The notes under the pieces are model-generated. The model made no database searches, was not told the origin of the DNA, and saw only the letters and a list, made by a program, of their open reading frames with translations. A stretch of DNA of 64,000 nucleotides from Kitasatospora cinereorecta (GTDB lineage: Bacteria > Actinomycetota > Actinomycetes > Streptomycetales > Streptomycetaceae). The stretch spans positions 1,132,001-1,196,000 of the forward strand of contig NZ_JAMZDX010000003.1 in assembly GCF_024172095.1 (NCBI RefSeq), written 5' to 3'. A program made the translations under genes and the position numbers. Shown piece by piece: positions 22,826-32,510 of this stretch (the stretch's first letter is position 1; each line of letters starts with the position of its first letter).

Positions 22826-23476
22826 TCAGTAGCCGACGGTGAAGCGGCGGCCCTGGTGCTGCGGGCGCTCGATCTCGTCGAGCAGGGCGACCGCGTAGTC
22901 CTCGGTGGAGATCCGGCTGGCGCCGTCGGCGTCGAGGACCAGGTCCTCCAGGGCGGTGCGGTAGGCGCCGGTGCGCTCGCCGGGCTCGATCAGGCCGGCG
23001 GGGCTGAGGTTGGTCCAGCGGACGTCGTCGACGCCGCGGTAGAAGTCGAGCGCGTCGCCGTGCGCGTGCATGATCTGGAGCAGGAACTCCGGCAGCCCCT
23101 CGCTGTCCCACACCTGCTTGCCGTCGGGGGTGCGCAGCGAGCCGGCGCCGCCGACGGAGACCAGTCGGGGGGCGTCGGCGCCGAGTCGGCGCAGGCCGGT
23201 GACCAGCGCCTCGGCGGAGGGCCGGACGACGGCCTGGTGGCCGGGGCCGTCGCCGCCGCCGACCGCGCTGACCACCACGTCCCGGCCCTTGGCGAGGTCG
23301 GCCACCGAGTCGGGGTCGAGGACGTCGCCGGCGGACACGGTCAGGTTGGGGTGGGTCTCGGCCAGCCGGGCGGGGTCGCGGACCACCGCGACGACCTCGT
23401 GTCCGCGGTCCAGCGCCTCGCGCAGGATGCGGCTGCCGATGGTGCCGGTGGCGCCGTACAGGGTGATGGTGCTCAT
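22826..23476 (-). CDS. NAD(P)-binding oxidoreductase, atypical SDR / NmrA-like
   Basis: 216 residues from ATG 23476 with an AGGAGGAT ribosome-binding site. The opening ITLYGATGTIGSRILREAL is a GxxGxxG Rossmann nucleotide-binding motif, followed by AVVRDPARL and GDVLDPDSVADLAKGRDVVVSAVGG, typical of YwnB/NmrA-type single-domain proteins with no SDR Tyr-Lys pair. Such proteins act as NAD(P)H-dependent reductases or redox sensors. It is divergent from glyoxylate carboligase over 307 bases; a functional link is not clear. Confidence 0.78.
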   Translation of the reverse strand: MSTITLYGATGTIGSRILREALDRGHEVVAVVRDPARLAETHPNLTVSAGDVLDPDSVADLAKGRDVVVSAVGGGDGPGHQAVVRPSAEALVTGLRRLGADAPRLVSVGGAGSLRTPDGKQVWDSEGLPEFLLQIMHAHGDALDFYRGVDDVRWTNLSPAGLIEPGERTGAYRTALEDLVLDADGASRISTEDYAVALLDEIERPQHQGRRFTVGY

Positions 23477-23685
23477 GGGGATCCTCCTCGGATCGGGACT
23501 GCCGTTTTCCGTCGACATCACCGACCGTACGGGCATCCGGCCAGGTGGACGAGGTCGATGCCGGACCGGCGATGGTGAAAAACGGACAGCGCGGCCCACC
23601 GGGTCCGGGGTCGGTCGGCCGGTGCGGTTGTCGCCTCGTACGCCCCGACCCCGCCCATGGCTGCAACGTTCTGTTGAAAAGACCC

Positions 23686-23755
23686 TTGACGCTCGGCCGC
23701 GCACCGACCTACTTTGCTTTCGCATACCAAAACTATTCTTCCGTATCGTGGAAGA
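23686..23755 (+). promoter_or_regulatory. gcl promoter and candidate operator
   Basis: TTGACG (23686-23691) and TACTTT (23710-23715) are 18 bases apart, a good vegetative-type promoter. Just downstream, TCTTCC (23737-23742) and GGAAGA (23750-23755) form an inverted repeat with a 7-base spacer, well placed for a repressor that blocks transcription. IclR-type regulators of glyoxylate and allantoin genes bind dyads of this general size; the regulator here is not known. The rest of the 307-base gap (23477-23685) shows nothing else. Confidence 0.6.
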
Positions 23756-23783
23756 CTTAGTGGCCGACCGCAGGAGTGACCCG

Positions 23784-25571
<1,788 letters not shown>

Positions 25572-25602
25572 CCCCAAGTCACCACCCGCGCCGCTCTCGC
25601 CG

Positions 25603-25638
25603 AGGCCGCCCACCCCGCATGTACGGGGTGGGCGGCCT
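25603..25638. terminator. Strong hairpin between convergent gcl and alginate-lyase-like gene
   Basis: AGGCCGCCCACCCCG (25603-25617) pairs perfectly with CGGGGTGGGCGGCCT (25624-25638) around a 6-base loop. It lies 32 bases after the gcl stop and 23 before the stop of the convergent lyase gene, so it probably works in both directions. Confidence 0.85.
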
Positions 25639-25660
25639 CCGCCGTCCGCGATTCGGGTCG

Positions 25661-26845
25661 TCAGGCCGGGTTGTCGGCGTGGGTCAGCGTCTCCCAGGCG
25701 GTGAACAGGTTGTTGCTGCCGGCCGGGCGCTGCTGCTCGGTCAGCGCCTGGGTGTTGGTCATGCCGTAGCCGAGCCGGTTGTGCAGGGCGTTGTACCCCA
25801 CCTCGGTGACCGGCCCGAGTCCGAGCTTCAGGCTGCCGCCGCACAGCCAGGACGGCACCGCCCCGCCCAGCTGGTACTGGGCCTGGAAGCCCAGCGCGTG
25901 GCGCAGCCGGTCGGCGACCTCCGGGTAGAGGTCCTGGCCCTGGATCCGGCTGGTCTCCGCGACGTGCGAGATCGCGGACAGGCCGTAGCCGGTGTGGGTG
26001 AAGTCGCGGCAGGTCTCCTGGGTGAGTCCGTCCACGAAGGTGGACTGGCCCTGCCAGTAGCGGACGATCTCGTCCCGGGTGTCCAGGCCGCTGCCGGGGG
26101 CGGTCCTCGGCAGCGCCCCGTCGGAGGAGAGGTAGATGTACGCGGGCACCCGGCCGCGGAACTTCGCCACCGCCTTGTCGTACACCGCCCGGTCGTCCAG
26201 GAAGACCGCGATGCCGATGGTGGCCTCGGTCATGCTGAGTTCCCAGTTGCCGTTGGACTGCGAGCCGTTGACGGTCTCCGGCAGGTAGACCGTGCGCAGC
26301 ATGCCGGCGAACCGGTCGACCCGGTCGGCCGGCCAGCCGCCGTAGGTGTAGCGGATGATCTCGGCGGCGCGCGGCCAGGTGGAGGCCGACCAGGCGCTCT
26401 GCAGCGGGGCGTTGCTGTTGGTGTGGTCGGTGATGGTGCCGGACCAGGCGTCCATGATCTGGATCGCCTTGGTGGCGTACCGGCTGTCCCGGGTGATGTA
26501 CCACTCCAGGGCGAGGGTGTACGCGGCGAGGGCGTCCTCGCGCTCGTCGGTGCAGCCGTGGTTCGGGTTGGAGTAGGAGCCGCACTCGACGACCGCGCGG
26601 GGCTTGGGAGTTCGGCTCAGCGAGGCGTACGGCGAGGCGTGCATCCGGTCGTACGCGGCCTTCCACGGCTGCGCCCCGGCCTGCACCTTGCCGCGGACGA
26701 AGTCGAGTTGGGCCCGGCTGACCAGGACGCCGGGGTGGGTGAACGCGCTCGGTGCGGCCTGCGCGGCGGGGGAGCCGGTCAGCAGCGAGGCGAGCAGGGC
26801 GGTCAGGCCTGCCAGAACGGGCAGGCGCCAGTGGCGACTTGACAT
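25661..26845 (-). CDS. Secreted alginate-lyase-family protein
   Basis: 394 residues from ATG 26845. A signal peptide (WRLPVLAGLTALLASLLTG, ending AAQAAP) precedes a catalytic region with the (alpha/alpha) toroid pattern of polysaccharide lyase family 5/alginate_lyase domain proteins: FTHPGVLVSRAQLDFVRGKV, NPNHGCTDEREDALAAYTLALEWYITRD, APLQSAWSASTWPRAAEIIRYTY, NGNWELSMTEATIGIAVFLDDRAVYDKAV and FTHTGYGLSAISHVAETSRIQG. NGNWE and CRDFTHTGYG carry the residues expected around the active site. The exact polymer is uncertain. It is divergent from a GH30 enzyme gene with which it shares a 220-base control region containing a dyad, so both may be co-induced. No strong ribosome-binding site is visible. 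Confidence 0.75.
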   Translation of the reverse strand: MSSRHWRLPVLAGLTALLASLLTGSPAAQAAPSAFTHPGVLVSRAQLDFVRGKVQAGAQPWKAAYDRMHASPYASLSRTPKPRAVVECGSYSNPNHGCTDEREDALAAYTLALEWYITRDSRYATKAIQIMDAWSGTITDHTNSNAPLQSAWSASTWPRAAEIIRYTYGGWPADRVDRFAGMLRTVYLPETVNGSQSNGNWELSMTEATIGIAVFLDDRAVYDKAVAKFRGRVPAYIYLSSDGALPRTAPGSGLDTRDEIVRYWQGQSTFVDGLTQETCRDFTHTGYGLSAISHVAETSRIQGQDLYPEVADRLRHALGFQAQYQLGGAVPSWLCGGSLKLGLGPVTEVGYNALHNRLGYGMTNTQALTEQQRPAGSNNLFTAWETLTHADNPA

Positions 26846-26908
26846 GGCCGCGCAGTCAATCAGGGGTCGGCGCCCGCCGTCAAGCGAACCGACTGGAAAC
26901 CTTCCTGA

Positions 26909-26923
26909 TCGATCTTTGATCGA
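26909..26923. promoter_or_regulatory. Dyad in the divergent lyase-GH30 control region
   Basis: TCGATC-TTT-GATCGA is a perfect inverted repeat centred in the intergenic region between the divergent alginate-lyase-like and GH30 genes. It resembles operators of sugar-responsive repressors in size, though not a consensus I can name. Confidence 0.5.
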
Positions 26924-27067
26924 AGAGCCGAAGGGGGTCGAGCGGTCTTCTCGGGGTTGGTGTTCGGAAGTTGACGGCAATTCGGGCGCTGCCGACGGAT
27001 TGACGGCCGGCTTTTTTCATGGGTTGAATCAAGTCGGCGCCGTCCGGCGTCCACCCACGTCCCGGCA

Positions 27068-28993
27068 ATGGAAAGGCGGGGCTTCGGCATGCCCTGGCAC
27101 CTGACAGCCCTCGACACCCCGGCCCGCCGCACCGCGGCGGCCCTGCTCTGCGGCGCGCTCGCCGCGAGCGGACTGCTCACCGCCGCCGCGCCGCCCGCCC
27201 GGGCGGCCGGCGAGAGCGTCTCGATCTGGCTCACCACCACCGACGACGCCGGCGGTCGGCACGTCACCCGCGGCCTGCAGCAGCAGGCCCCGACCGCCTT
27301 CGCCGCGGGCAGCGGCAGCGGCGGCCGGCAGATCACCGTCGACGAGAACACCCGCTACCAGCAGTTCACCGGCGGCGGTGCCTCGTTCACCGACACCGCC
27401 GCCTGGCTGCTGAACAGCAGCGGGGCGCTGTCCGCCGCCACCCGCGATGCGACCATGCGCCGGCTGTTCTCGCCGACCGACGGCATCGGCCTGTCCTTCG
27501 TCCGCAACCCGATGGGCGCCTCCGACCTGGCCCGCTACGGCTACACCTACGACGACCAGCCGGCCGGGGCGAGCGACCCGGCGCTGACCGGCTTCTCGAT
27601 CGCGCACGACCTCGCCGACGTCCTGCCGCTCACCCGGCAGGCCCGCCGGCTCAACCCGCAGCTGTCGGTGATGGCCTCGCCCTGGACCGCCCCCGCCTGG
27701 ATGAAGGACAGCGGCAGCCTCAACGGCGGCTGGCTGAAGGCCGAGGACTACGGCGCCTACGCCCAGTACTTCGTGAAGTACCTGCAGGCCTACCAGGCCC
27801 AGGGTGTGTCGGTGGACTACGTGTCCGTGCAGAACGAGCCCACCTGCTGCGGCGGTTACCCCTCGATGAGCTGGAACGGCTCGGGGCTCGCCTACTTCAG
27901 CAGGAACAACCTGCTGCCCGCCCTGGTCGGCGCCGGCCTGGCCACCAAGGAGCTGGCGCTGGACTGGAACTGGGACCAGTACGGCGGGTACGCCGCGCCG
28001 GTGGTGGACGACCCGGCGATCCGCAACCACCCCAACTTCGGCGGCATGGCCTGGCACGGGTACGGCGGCGACGTCGCGCAGCAGAGCACGGTGCACGACC
28101 AGTACCCGGCCATGGACGCCTTCGACACCGAGCACTCCGGCGGCACCTGGATCGCCGACCAGCAGCGCGAGGACATGCGCAACATCATCGACTACACCCG
28201 CAACTGGGGTAAGTCGGTGACCAAGTGGAGCCTTGCGGTGGACCAGGACATGGGCCCGCACAACGGCGGTTGCGGCACCTGCACCGGGCTGGTCACGGTC
28301 CACAACGGCGACTCCCGCAGCGGCCAGGTGGACTACACGGTCGAGTACTACACGATGGGCCACCTCACCAAGTTCGTCCGGCCCGGTGCGTACCGGATCG
28401 CCTCCACCGCCGATCCGGCCGTCCCGAACGTGGCCTGGCAGAACCCGGACGGCTCCAAGGCGCTGATCGCGTACAACGACAGCGGCAGCGCGCAGAGTGT
28501 CCGGGTGGTGTGGGGCGGCCGCTCGTTCGCGTACCAGCTGCCCGCGCACACCTCGGCCACCTTCACCTGGAGCGGGAGCCAGGGCGGCGGTCAGGGCGGC
28601 GGGGCGACCGGCCGGGTGACCGGGCTCGGCGGCAAGTGCCTCGACGTGGCGGGCGCCGCGACGGCCGACGGCACCGCCGTCCAGCTGTACGACTGCAACG
28701 GGACGTCGGCGCAGAGCTGGACCCTCTCCACCGACGGCACCGTGCGGGCGCTCGGCAAGTGCCTGGACGTGTCCGGTGGTTCGACCGCGGACGGGGCCAA
28801 GGTGCAGCTGTGGGACTGCAACGGCAGTGGCGCCCAGCAGTGGACGTACTCCGCGAGCAGCCACGACATCGTCAACCCGCAGGCGAACAAGTGCCTGGAC
28901 GCGACCGGCAACAGCTCGGCCAACGGCACCCGGGCGCAGATCTGGAGCTGCACCGGCGGCGCGAACCAGAAGTGGACCGCGCCGACCGGCTGA
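27068..28993 (+). CDS. Secreted GH30 glycoside hydrolase with ricin-B (CBM13) domain
   Basis: 641 residues from ATG 27068 (ATG 27089 is possible and has GAAAGG upstream). A signal peptide ends near ARAAG (residue 48). The GH30 catalytic domain runs to about residue 500, with acid/base Glu257 in SVQNEP and nucleophile Glu355 in DTEHSGG, and YQQFTGGGASFTDTAAW and WTAPAWMKDSG as supporting motifs. After a Gly-rich linker, a ricin-type trefoil follows (about 515-641) with repeats KCLDVAG, KCLDVSG and KCLDATG and several QxW-type ends (SAQSWT, GAQQWTY, NQKWT). GH30 enzymes act on beta-glucosides, beta-1,6-glucans or glucosylceramide; the substrate is not determined. It is divergent from the lyase gene. 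Confidence 0.9.
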   Translation: MERRGFGMPWHLTALDTPARRTAAALLCGALAASGLLTAAAPPARAAGESVSIWLTTTDDAGGRHVTRGLQQQAPTAFAAGSGSGGRQITVDENTRYQQFTGGGASFTDTAAWLLNSSGALSAATRDATMRRLFSPTDGIGLSFVRNPMGASDLARYGYTYDDQPAGASDPALTGFSIAHDLADVLPLTRQARRLNPQLSVMASPWTAPAWMKDSGSLNGGWLKAEDYGAYAQYFVKYLQAYQAQGVSVDYVSVQNEPTCCGGYPSMSWNGSGLAYFSRNNLLPALVGAGLATKELALDWNWDQYGGYAAPVVDDPAIRNHPNFGGMAWHGYGGDVAQQSTVHDQYPAMDAFDTEHSGGTWIADQQREDMRNIIDYTRNWGKSVTKWSLAVDQDMGPHNGGCGTCTGLVTVHNGDSRSGQVDYTVEYYTMGHLTKFVRPGAYRIASTADPAVPNVAWQNPDGSKALIAYNDSGSAQSVRVVWGGRSFAYQLPAHTSATFTWSGSQGGGQGGGATGRVTGLGGKCLDVAGAATADGTAVQLYDCNGTSAQSWTLSTDGTVRALGKCLDVSGGSTADGAKVQLWDCNGSGAQQWTYSASSHDIVNPQANKCLDATGNSSANGTRAQIWSCTGGANQKWTAPTG

Positions 28994-29005
28994 GCCCCGG
29001 GCCGG

Positions 29006-29263
29006 TCAGCCCAGCTGCCAGAGCGTGCCGTGGCCGGCGGCCAGGGTGACGGCCAGCACAGTCAGGTCCGCGACGCCGAGGGCGAGCCCGAGCAGGGCCC
29101 GCCCTCGGCGGGCGGTGCCCCGGACCAGGGCGAGCCCGCCGAGGACCAGGGCCAGCGGGCCGAGTACCAGGTTGAAGACCAGCAGGCCGAGCAGGCCCAG
29201 AACGAAGGAGGCGACGGCCATCGAGTCGGCCTCGCCGACGTTCTGGCGCTTGGAGACGTTCAC
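29006..29263 (-). CDS. DUF4190-type small membrane protein
   Basis: 85 residues from ATG 29263. It has two hydrophobic segments, AVASFVLGLLGLLVFNLVLGPLALVLGGLAL and ALLGLALGVADLTVLAVTLAAGHG, in the pattern (small first helix pair with Gly-Pro and GLALG) seen in DUF4190 proteins. The role is unknown. It is convergent with the GH30 gene and 34 bases after the next small membrane gene on the same strand, so it is probably cotranscribed with it. Confidence 0.65.
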   Translation of the reverse strand: MNVSKRQNVGEADSMAVASFVLGLLGLLVFNLVLGPLALVLGGLALVRGTARRGRALLGLALGVADLTVLAVTLAAGHGTLWQLG

Positions 29264-29296
29264 GGCAGGACTCCTGGTGGGAGGTCTGGTGGGAGG

Positions 29297-29449
29297 TCAG
29301 GAGCGCCTGGCGCGGGCCAGGCGCTCACGGGCGCCGAAGACGAGCAGCCAGCCGCAGACGGCGGTGGCCGCGGCGAGGAAGACCGGCATCGAGACGTGGG
29401 CGGCGGCTCCGGCCAGCACGCCGAGGGCGATGAGCAGCACGAGGAACAC
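29297..29449 (-). CDS. Very small two-helix membrane protein
   Basis: 50 residues from GTG 29449, chosen because GAAAGGG lies 8 bases upstream and the longer open frame lacks it. It reads VFLVLLIALGVLAGAAAHVS, then PVFLAAATAVCGWLLVFGA and a positive tail RERLARARRS: two helices with a cytoplasmic C terminus. It is divergent from the TetR regulator across a region with two operator-like repeats, which suggests TetR control. Confidence 0.55.
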   Translation of the reverse strand: MFLVLLIALGVLAGAAAHVSMPVFLAAATAVCGWLLVFGARERLARARRS

Positions 29450-29466
29450 GATCGGCCCTTTCGGAT

Positions 29467-29524
29467 AACAACTGTTCGCTGAAACCACTGTAGCGCGGCT
29501 GGCCAAAGTCGGCAAACAGTTGTT
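29467..29524. promoter_or_regulatory. Paired TetR-type operator sites
   Basis: AACAACTGTT (29467-29476) is the exact reverse complement of AACAGTTGTT (29515-29524). Each is followed by a similar tail (CGCTGAA and TACTGAA), so the larger units also read as direct repeats. They lie between the small membrane gene and the divergent TetR gene, and the second ends 11 bases before the TetR GTG start. Likely autoregulation. Confidence 0.7.
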
Positions 29525-29535
29525 TACTGAATGGC

Positions 29536-30210
29536 GTGAATCACACCTCCCACCCCTCGGGCACCCCCACGGTCCCCGCCGCGCCCGCGGCCCCCACCGC
29601 CCCCGGCGTCAGACAGGCGCAGAAGCAGCAGACCCGCCGGGCCCTGCTGGACGCGGCCCTCGGCCTGCTGGAGCAGCAGAACCTCAGCGGCCTCGGCGTC
29701 CGCGAGGTCACCCGCGCGGCGGGCATGTCGCCGGCCGGGTTCTACCGGCACTTCCCCGACCTCTCCGCGCTGGGTGTGGTGCTGGTCGAGGAGTCGCTGG
29801 CCAACCTGCACGACATGTTCCGCGCGGTGTTCGCCGAGAGCGGCGGGGCGGAGCAGCTGATCGACCGTGCCGTCGAGGTGATCGCGGCCCATGTCCGCGA
29901 GCACCGTGCCCACGTCCGCTTCCTCGCCCGCGAGCGGCACGGCGGGGTGCGCGAGGTGCGCGGGGCGATCGCCGCCGAACTGCGGAGCTTCGCCGAGGAG
30001 GTGGCTGCCGCGCCGGCCGTCCGGCAGGTCACCGAGGGCTGGCCGGCCGAGGACGTCCGGATGCTGGCCGAGCTGTACGTGGACCGGATGGTCTCCACCG
30101 CCGCCGCCTTCGTCGAGGCCTCGCCCGAGGAGGGCGAGCGGATCGCCCGGACGGTACGGCTGCAGTTGCGCCTGATCAGCACCGGGAGCCGTCACTGGAA
30201 CGGGAGTTGA
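29536..30210 (+). CDS. TetR-family transcriptional regulator
   Basis: 224 residues from GTG 29536. After a Pro/Ala-rich leader, the DNA-binding domain reads KQQTRRALLDAALGLLEQQ, GVREVTRAAGMSPAGFYRHFPD, the classical TetR helix-turn-helix. The C-terminal ligand domain is helical with RFLARERHGG and LAELYVDRMVSTAAAFV, features shared with FabR-like lipid regulators. It probably represses its divergent small membrane genes and itself at the paired sites. A fatty-acid-related ligand is an inference only. Confidence 0.82.
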   Translation: MNHTSHPSGTPTVPAAPAAPTAPGVRQAQKQQTRRALLDAALGLLEQQNLSGLGVREVTRAAGMSPAGFYRHFPDLSALGVVLVEESLANLHDMFRAVFAESGGAEQLIDRAVEVIAAHVREHRAHVRFLARERHGGVREVRGAIAAELRSFAEEVAAAPAVRQVTEGWPAEDVRMLAELYVDRMVSTAAAFVEASPEEGERIARTVRLQLRLISTGSRHWNGS

Positions 30211-30294
30211 CCGACCGTCGGGAGCGGTTGGTCCCTTGACATATCGTCATGAGCACGCCAGCTTGGTGGGACCCCCACACCGAGAGGCACTCTC

Positions 30295-31134
30295 ATGAAG
30301 AAGCCGCTCCTCGGCGCGCTGTCCGCGTCGCTGCTGGCGGGCACCGCCGCCCTGGCCGGTGCCGCGCCCGCCTCCGCCGCCTCCGTCACGGCCCCCGCCG
30401 TCACCGTCGACTTCGCCGGCACGGTGGCCCTGAGCAACTGCTCCGGCTCACTGGTCCGGATGCCCGGCTCGACCGCGAGCGACCCGGCGCTGGTGATGAC
30501 CAACGGCCACTGCCTGGAGACCGGCATGCCCGGCGCCGGCGAGGTCGTCGTCAACCAGTCGTCCAATCGCAGCTTCACGCTGCTCAGCTCCACCGGCGGC
30601 CGGCTCGGCACGGTGCGCGCCAGCAAGGTCGCGTACGCCACGATGACCGACACCGACGTCACCGTCTACCAGCTGAGCAGCAGCTACGCGACCATCACCT
30701 CGCGCTACGGGATCAAGCCGCTGACGCTCTCCACCACGCACCCGGCGGCCGGCGCCGGCATCAAGGTGGTCTCCGGGTACTGGAAGAAGATCTACTCCTG
30801 CAACGTCGACGGCTTCGTCTACCGGCTCAAGGAGGGGGAGTGGACCTTCAAGGACTCGGTCCGCTACACCTCCGCCTGCGACACCATCGGCGGGACCTCC
30901 GGCTCGCCGGTGGTCGACACCGCCAGCGGCCAGGTCGTCGCCATCAACAACACCGGCAACGAGAACGGCGAGCGCTGCACGGTCGACAACCCGTGCGAGG
31001 TGGCCGCCGACGGGACGGTCACGGTCCGCCAGGGCATCAACTACGCCCAGGAGACGTACTCCATCCCCGCCTGTTTCGGCCCCGGCAACAAGCTCGACCT
31101 CACCCGCGCCGGGTGCGTCCTGCCGCGCCCCTGA
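30295..31134 (+). CDS. Secreted trypsin-like serine protease
   Basis: 279 residues. A signal peptide (MKKPLLGALSASLLAG, ending near APASAAS) precedes a trypsin-fold domain. The catalytic triad appears to be His72 in TNGHC, Asp121 in TDTDVTVYQL and Ser204 in GGTSGSPV. Cys pairs (Cys49 and Cys73, and others in YSCNVDG, TSACD, RCTVDNPC, PACFG, AGCV) suggest several disulfides. It resembles extracellular serine proteases of Streptomyces. A strong -35 TTGACA lies at 30236-30241. It probably acts outside the cell in protein breakdown. It is a single gene ended by the hairpin at 31148. Confidence 0.9.
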   Translation: MKKPLLGALSASLLAGTAALAGAAPASAASVTAPAVTVDFAGTVALSNCSGSLVRMPGSTASDPALVMTNGHCLETGMPGAGEVVVNQSSNRSFTLLSSTGGRLGTVRASKVAYATMTDTDVTVYQLSSSYATITSRYGIKPLTLSTTHPAAGAGIKVVSGYWKKIYSCNVDGFVYRLKEGEWTFKDSVRYTSACDTIGGTSGSPVVDTASGQVVAINNTGNENGERCTVDNPCEVAADGTVTVRQGINYAQETYSIPACFGPGNKLDLTRAGCVLPRP

Positions 31135-31147
31135 ACCACCCTCCCCG

Positions 31148-31181
31148 GGAGCCACCCGCCATCCCCCCGGCGGGTGGCTCC
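31148..31181 (+). terminator. Intrinsic terminator after the protease gene
   Basis: GGAGCCACCCG (31148-31158) pairs with CGGGTGGCTCC (31171-31181) across a 12-base loop, followed by TCCCTTTCC. It begins 14 bases after the stop. Confidence 0.8.
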
Positions 31182-31211
31182 TCCCTTTCCCCGCCCGTCC
31201 CGGGGCGGCGG

Positions 31212-31238
31212 TGTCACAACTGCCGGGCCCGCGGTGTC
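31212..31238 (+). promoter_or_regulatory. ECF41-type promoter upstream of the FAD oxidoreductase
   Basis: TGTCACA (31212-31218) is followed after exactly 16 bases by TGTC (31235-31238). The published ECF41 promoter consensus is TGTCACA, 16 bases, CGTC, so the match is nearly complete. The downstream operon encodes an ECF41 sigma factor, implying positive autoregulation. The GTG start of the first gene lies 33 bases further on. Confidence 0.85.
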
Positions 31239-31271
31239 CTGTGGTCGAATCCCTGCAACGGAGGAGACACC

Positions 31272-32510
31272 GTGACCAACCAGACCGTGACCGACCAGGC
31301 CGGGAGCACCGGGCACACCGAGGTCGTCGTGGTCGGCGGCGGGTACGCCGGCGTGATGGCCGCCAACCGGCTGACGCAGCGCCGCGACGTCGACGTGACC
31401 CTGATCAACCCCCGTCCGGACTTCGTCGAGCGGATCCGCCTGCACCAGGTGGTCGGCGGCAACCACCCGGCCGTCATCGACTACCGCACCGTCCTGGCCG
31501 GCCGGGTACGGCTGCTGGTCGACACCGTGACCCGGATCGACACCGCCGGCCGGAGCCTGGAGCTGGCGAGCGGCCGCGCCGCCGGCTACCACCACCTGGT
31601 GTACGCGGTCGGCAGCGGCAGCGCCGACCCGCGGGTCCCCGGAGCCGCCGAGTTCGCCCACCCGATCGCCACCCTGGAGGAGGCGCACCGGCTGGCACCG
31701 GTCGTCGCCGCCGCGCCCCGGACGGCCCCGGTGACGGTGGTCGGTGCCGGTCCGACCGGCATCGAGACCGCCGCCGAGCTGGCGGAGTCCGGCCGCGCCG
31801 TCACCCTGCTCTGCGGCGGAGTGCTCGGCCCGTACCTGCACCCGCGGATCCGGCGGGCGGTGGCCCGGCGGCTGGCCGCGCTCGGCGTGGCGGTGGCCGA
31901 CGGGCCGGGCAGCAGGGTCGCCGCAGTGACCCGCGACAGCGTCCGCCTCGCCGACGGGCGCGAGCTGCCCAGTGCGGTGACCGTCTGGACCGCCGGCTTC
32001 GGCGTCCCCGACCTGGCCGCGCGCAGCGGGCTGAGCACCGACGCCCTCGGCCGCCTGCTCACCGACGAGACACTGACCAGCGTGGACGACCCGTACATCG
32101 TCGCGGCCGGGGACTCGGCGGCCCCCTCCGACCTGCCGTTCCGGATGAGCTGCCAGGCCGCCGGTCCGCTCGGCGCGCACGCCGCCGACACCCTGCTCGC
32201 CCGGATCGCCGGCCGCCGGCCCGAGCCGATCACCCTCGGCCTCGCCGGCCAGTGCCTCAGCCTCGGCCGCCGGACCGGGGTCTTCCAGCTCTCCCACCGC
32301 GACGACACCGCGACCGCGTTCCACCTCGGCGGCCGCCCGGGCGGCAGGCTCAAGGAGTTCATCTGCCGCAGCACCGTCAGGATGATGGCCGACGAGGCGG
32401 CCGAGCCCGGCGCGTACTCCTGGCAGTGGTCGGGGGACGGCGGCCGCCCGCAGCGGCTGGCGGGCCACCGCGACGCGTCGCGGGCGGGCGCCGGGCGGGC
32501 CGCGCGGTGA
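31272..32510 (+). CDS. FAD-dependent NAD(P)H oxidoreductase, ECF41 operon partner
   Basis: 412 residues from GTG 31272 with a GGAGGAGA ribosome-binding site. The FAD-binding Rossmann motif VVVVGGGYAGVMAANRL is near the N terminus, a second nucleotide-binding motif VTVVGAGPTGIETAAEL lies mid-protein, and AAGDSAAP is the usual third FAD motif, as in NDH-2 and related pyridine nucleotide-disulphide oxidoreductases. No redox CxxC pair is seen. ECF41 sigma factors are usually linked to carboxymuconolactone decarboxylases, oxidoreductases or epimerases, and this gene fits that class. It is translationally coupled (GTGA) to the sigma gene. Confidence 0.88.
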   Translation: MTNQTVTDQAGSTGHTEVVVVGGGYAGVMAANRLTQRRDVDVTLINPRPDFVERIRLHQVVGGNHPAVIDYRTVLAGRVRLLVDTVTRIDTAGRSLELASGRAAGYHHLVYAVGSGSADPRVPGAAEFAHPIATLEEAHRLAPVVAAAPRTAPVTVVGAGPTGIETAAELAESGRAVTLLCGGVLGPYLHPRIRRAVARRLAALGVAVADGPGSRVAAVTRDSVRLADGRELPSAVTVWTAGFGVPDLAARSGLSTDALGRLLTDETLTSVDDPYIVAAGDSAAPSDLPFRMSCQAAGPLGAHAADTLLARIAGRRPEPITLGLAGQCLSLGRRTGVFQLSHRDDTATAFHLGGRPGGRLKEFICRSTVRMMADEAAEPGAYSWQWSGDGGRPQRLAGHRDASRAGAGRAAR

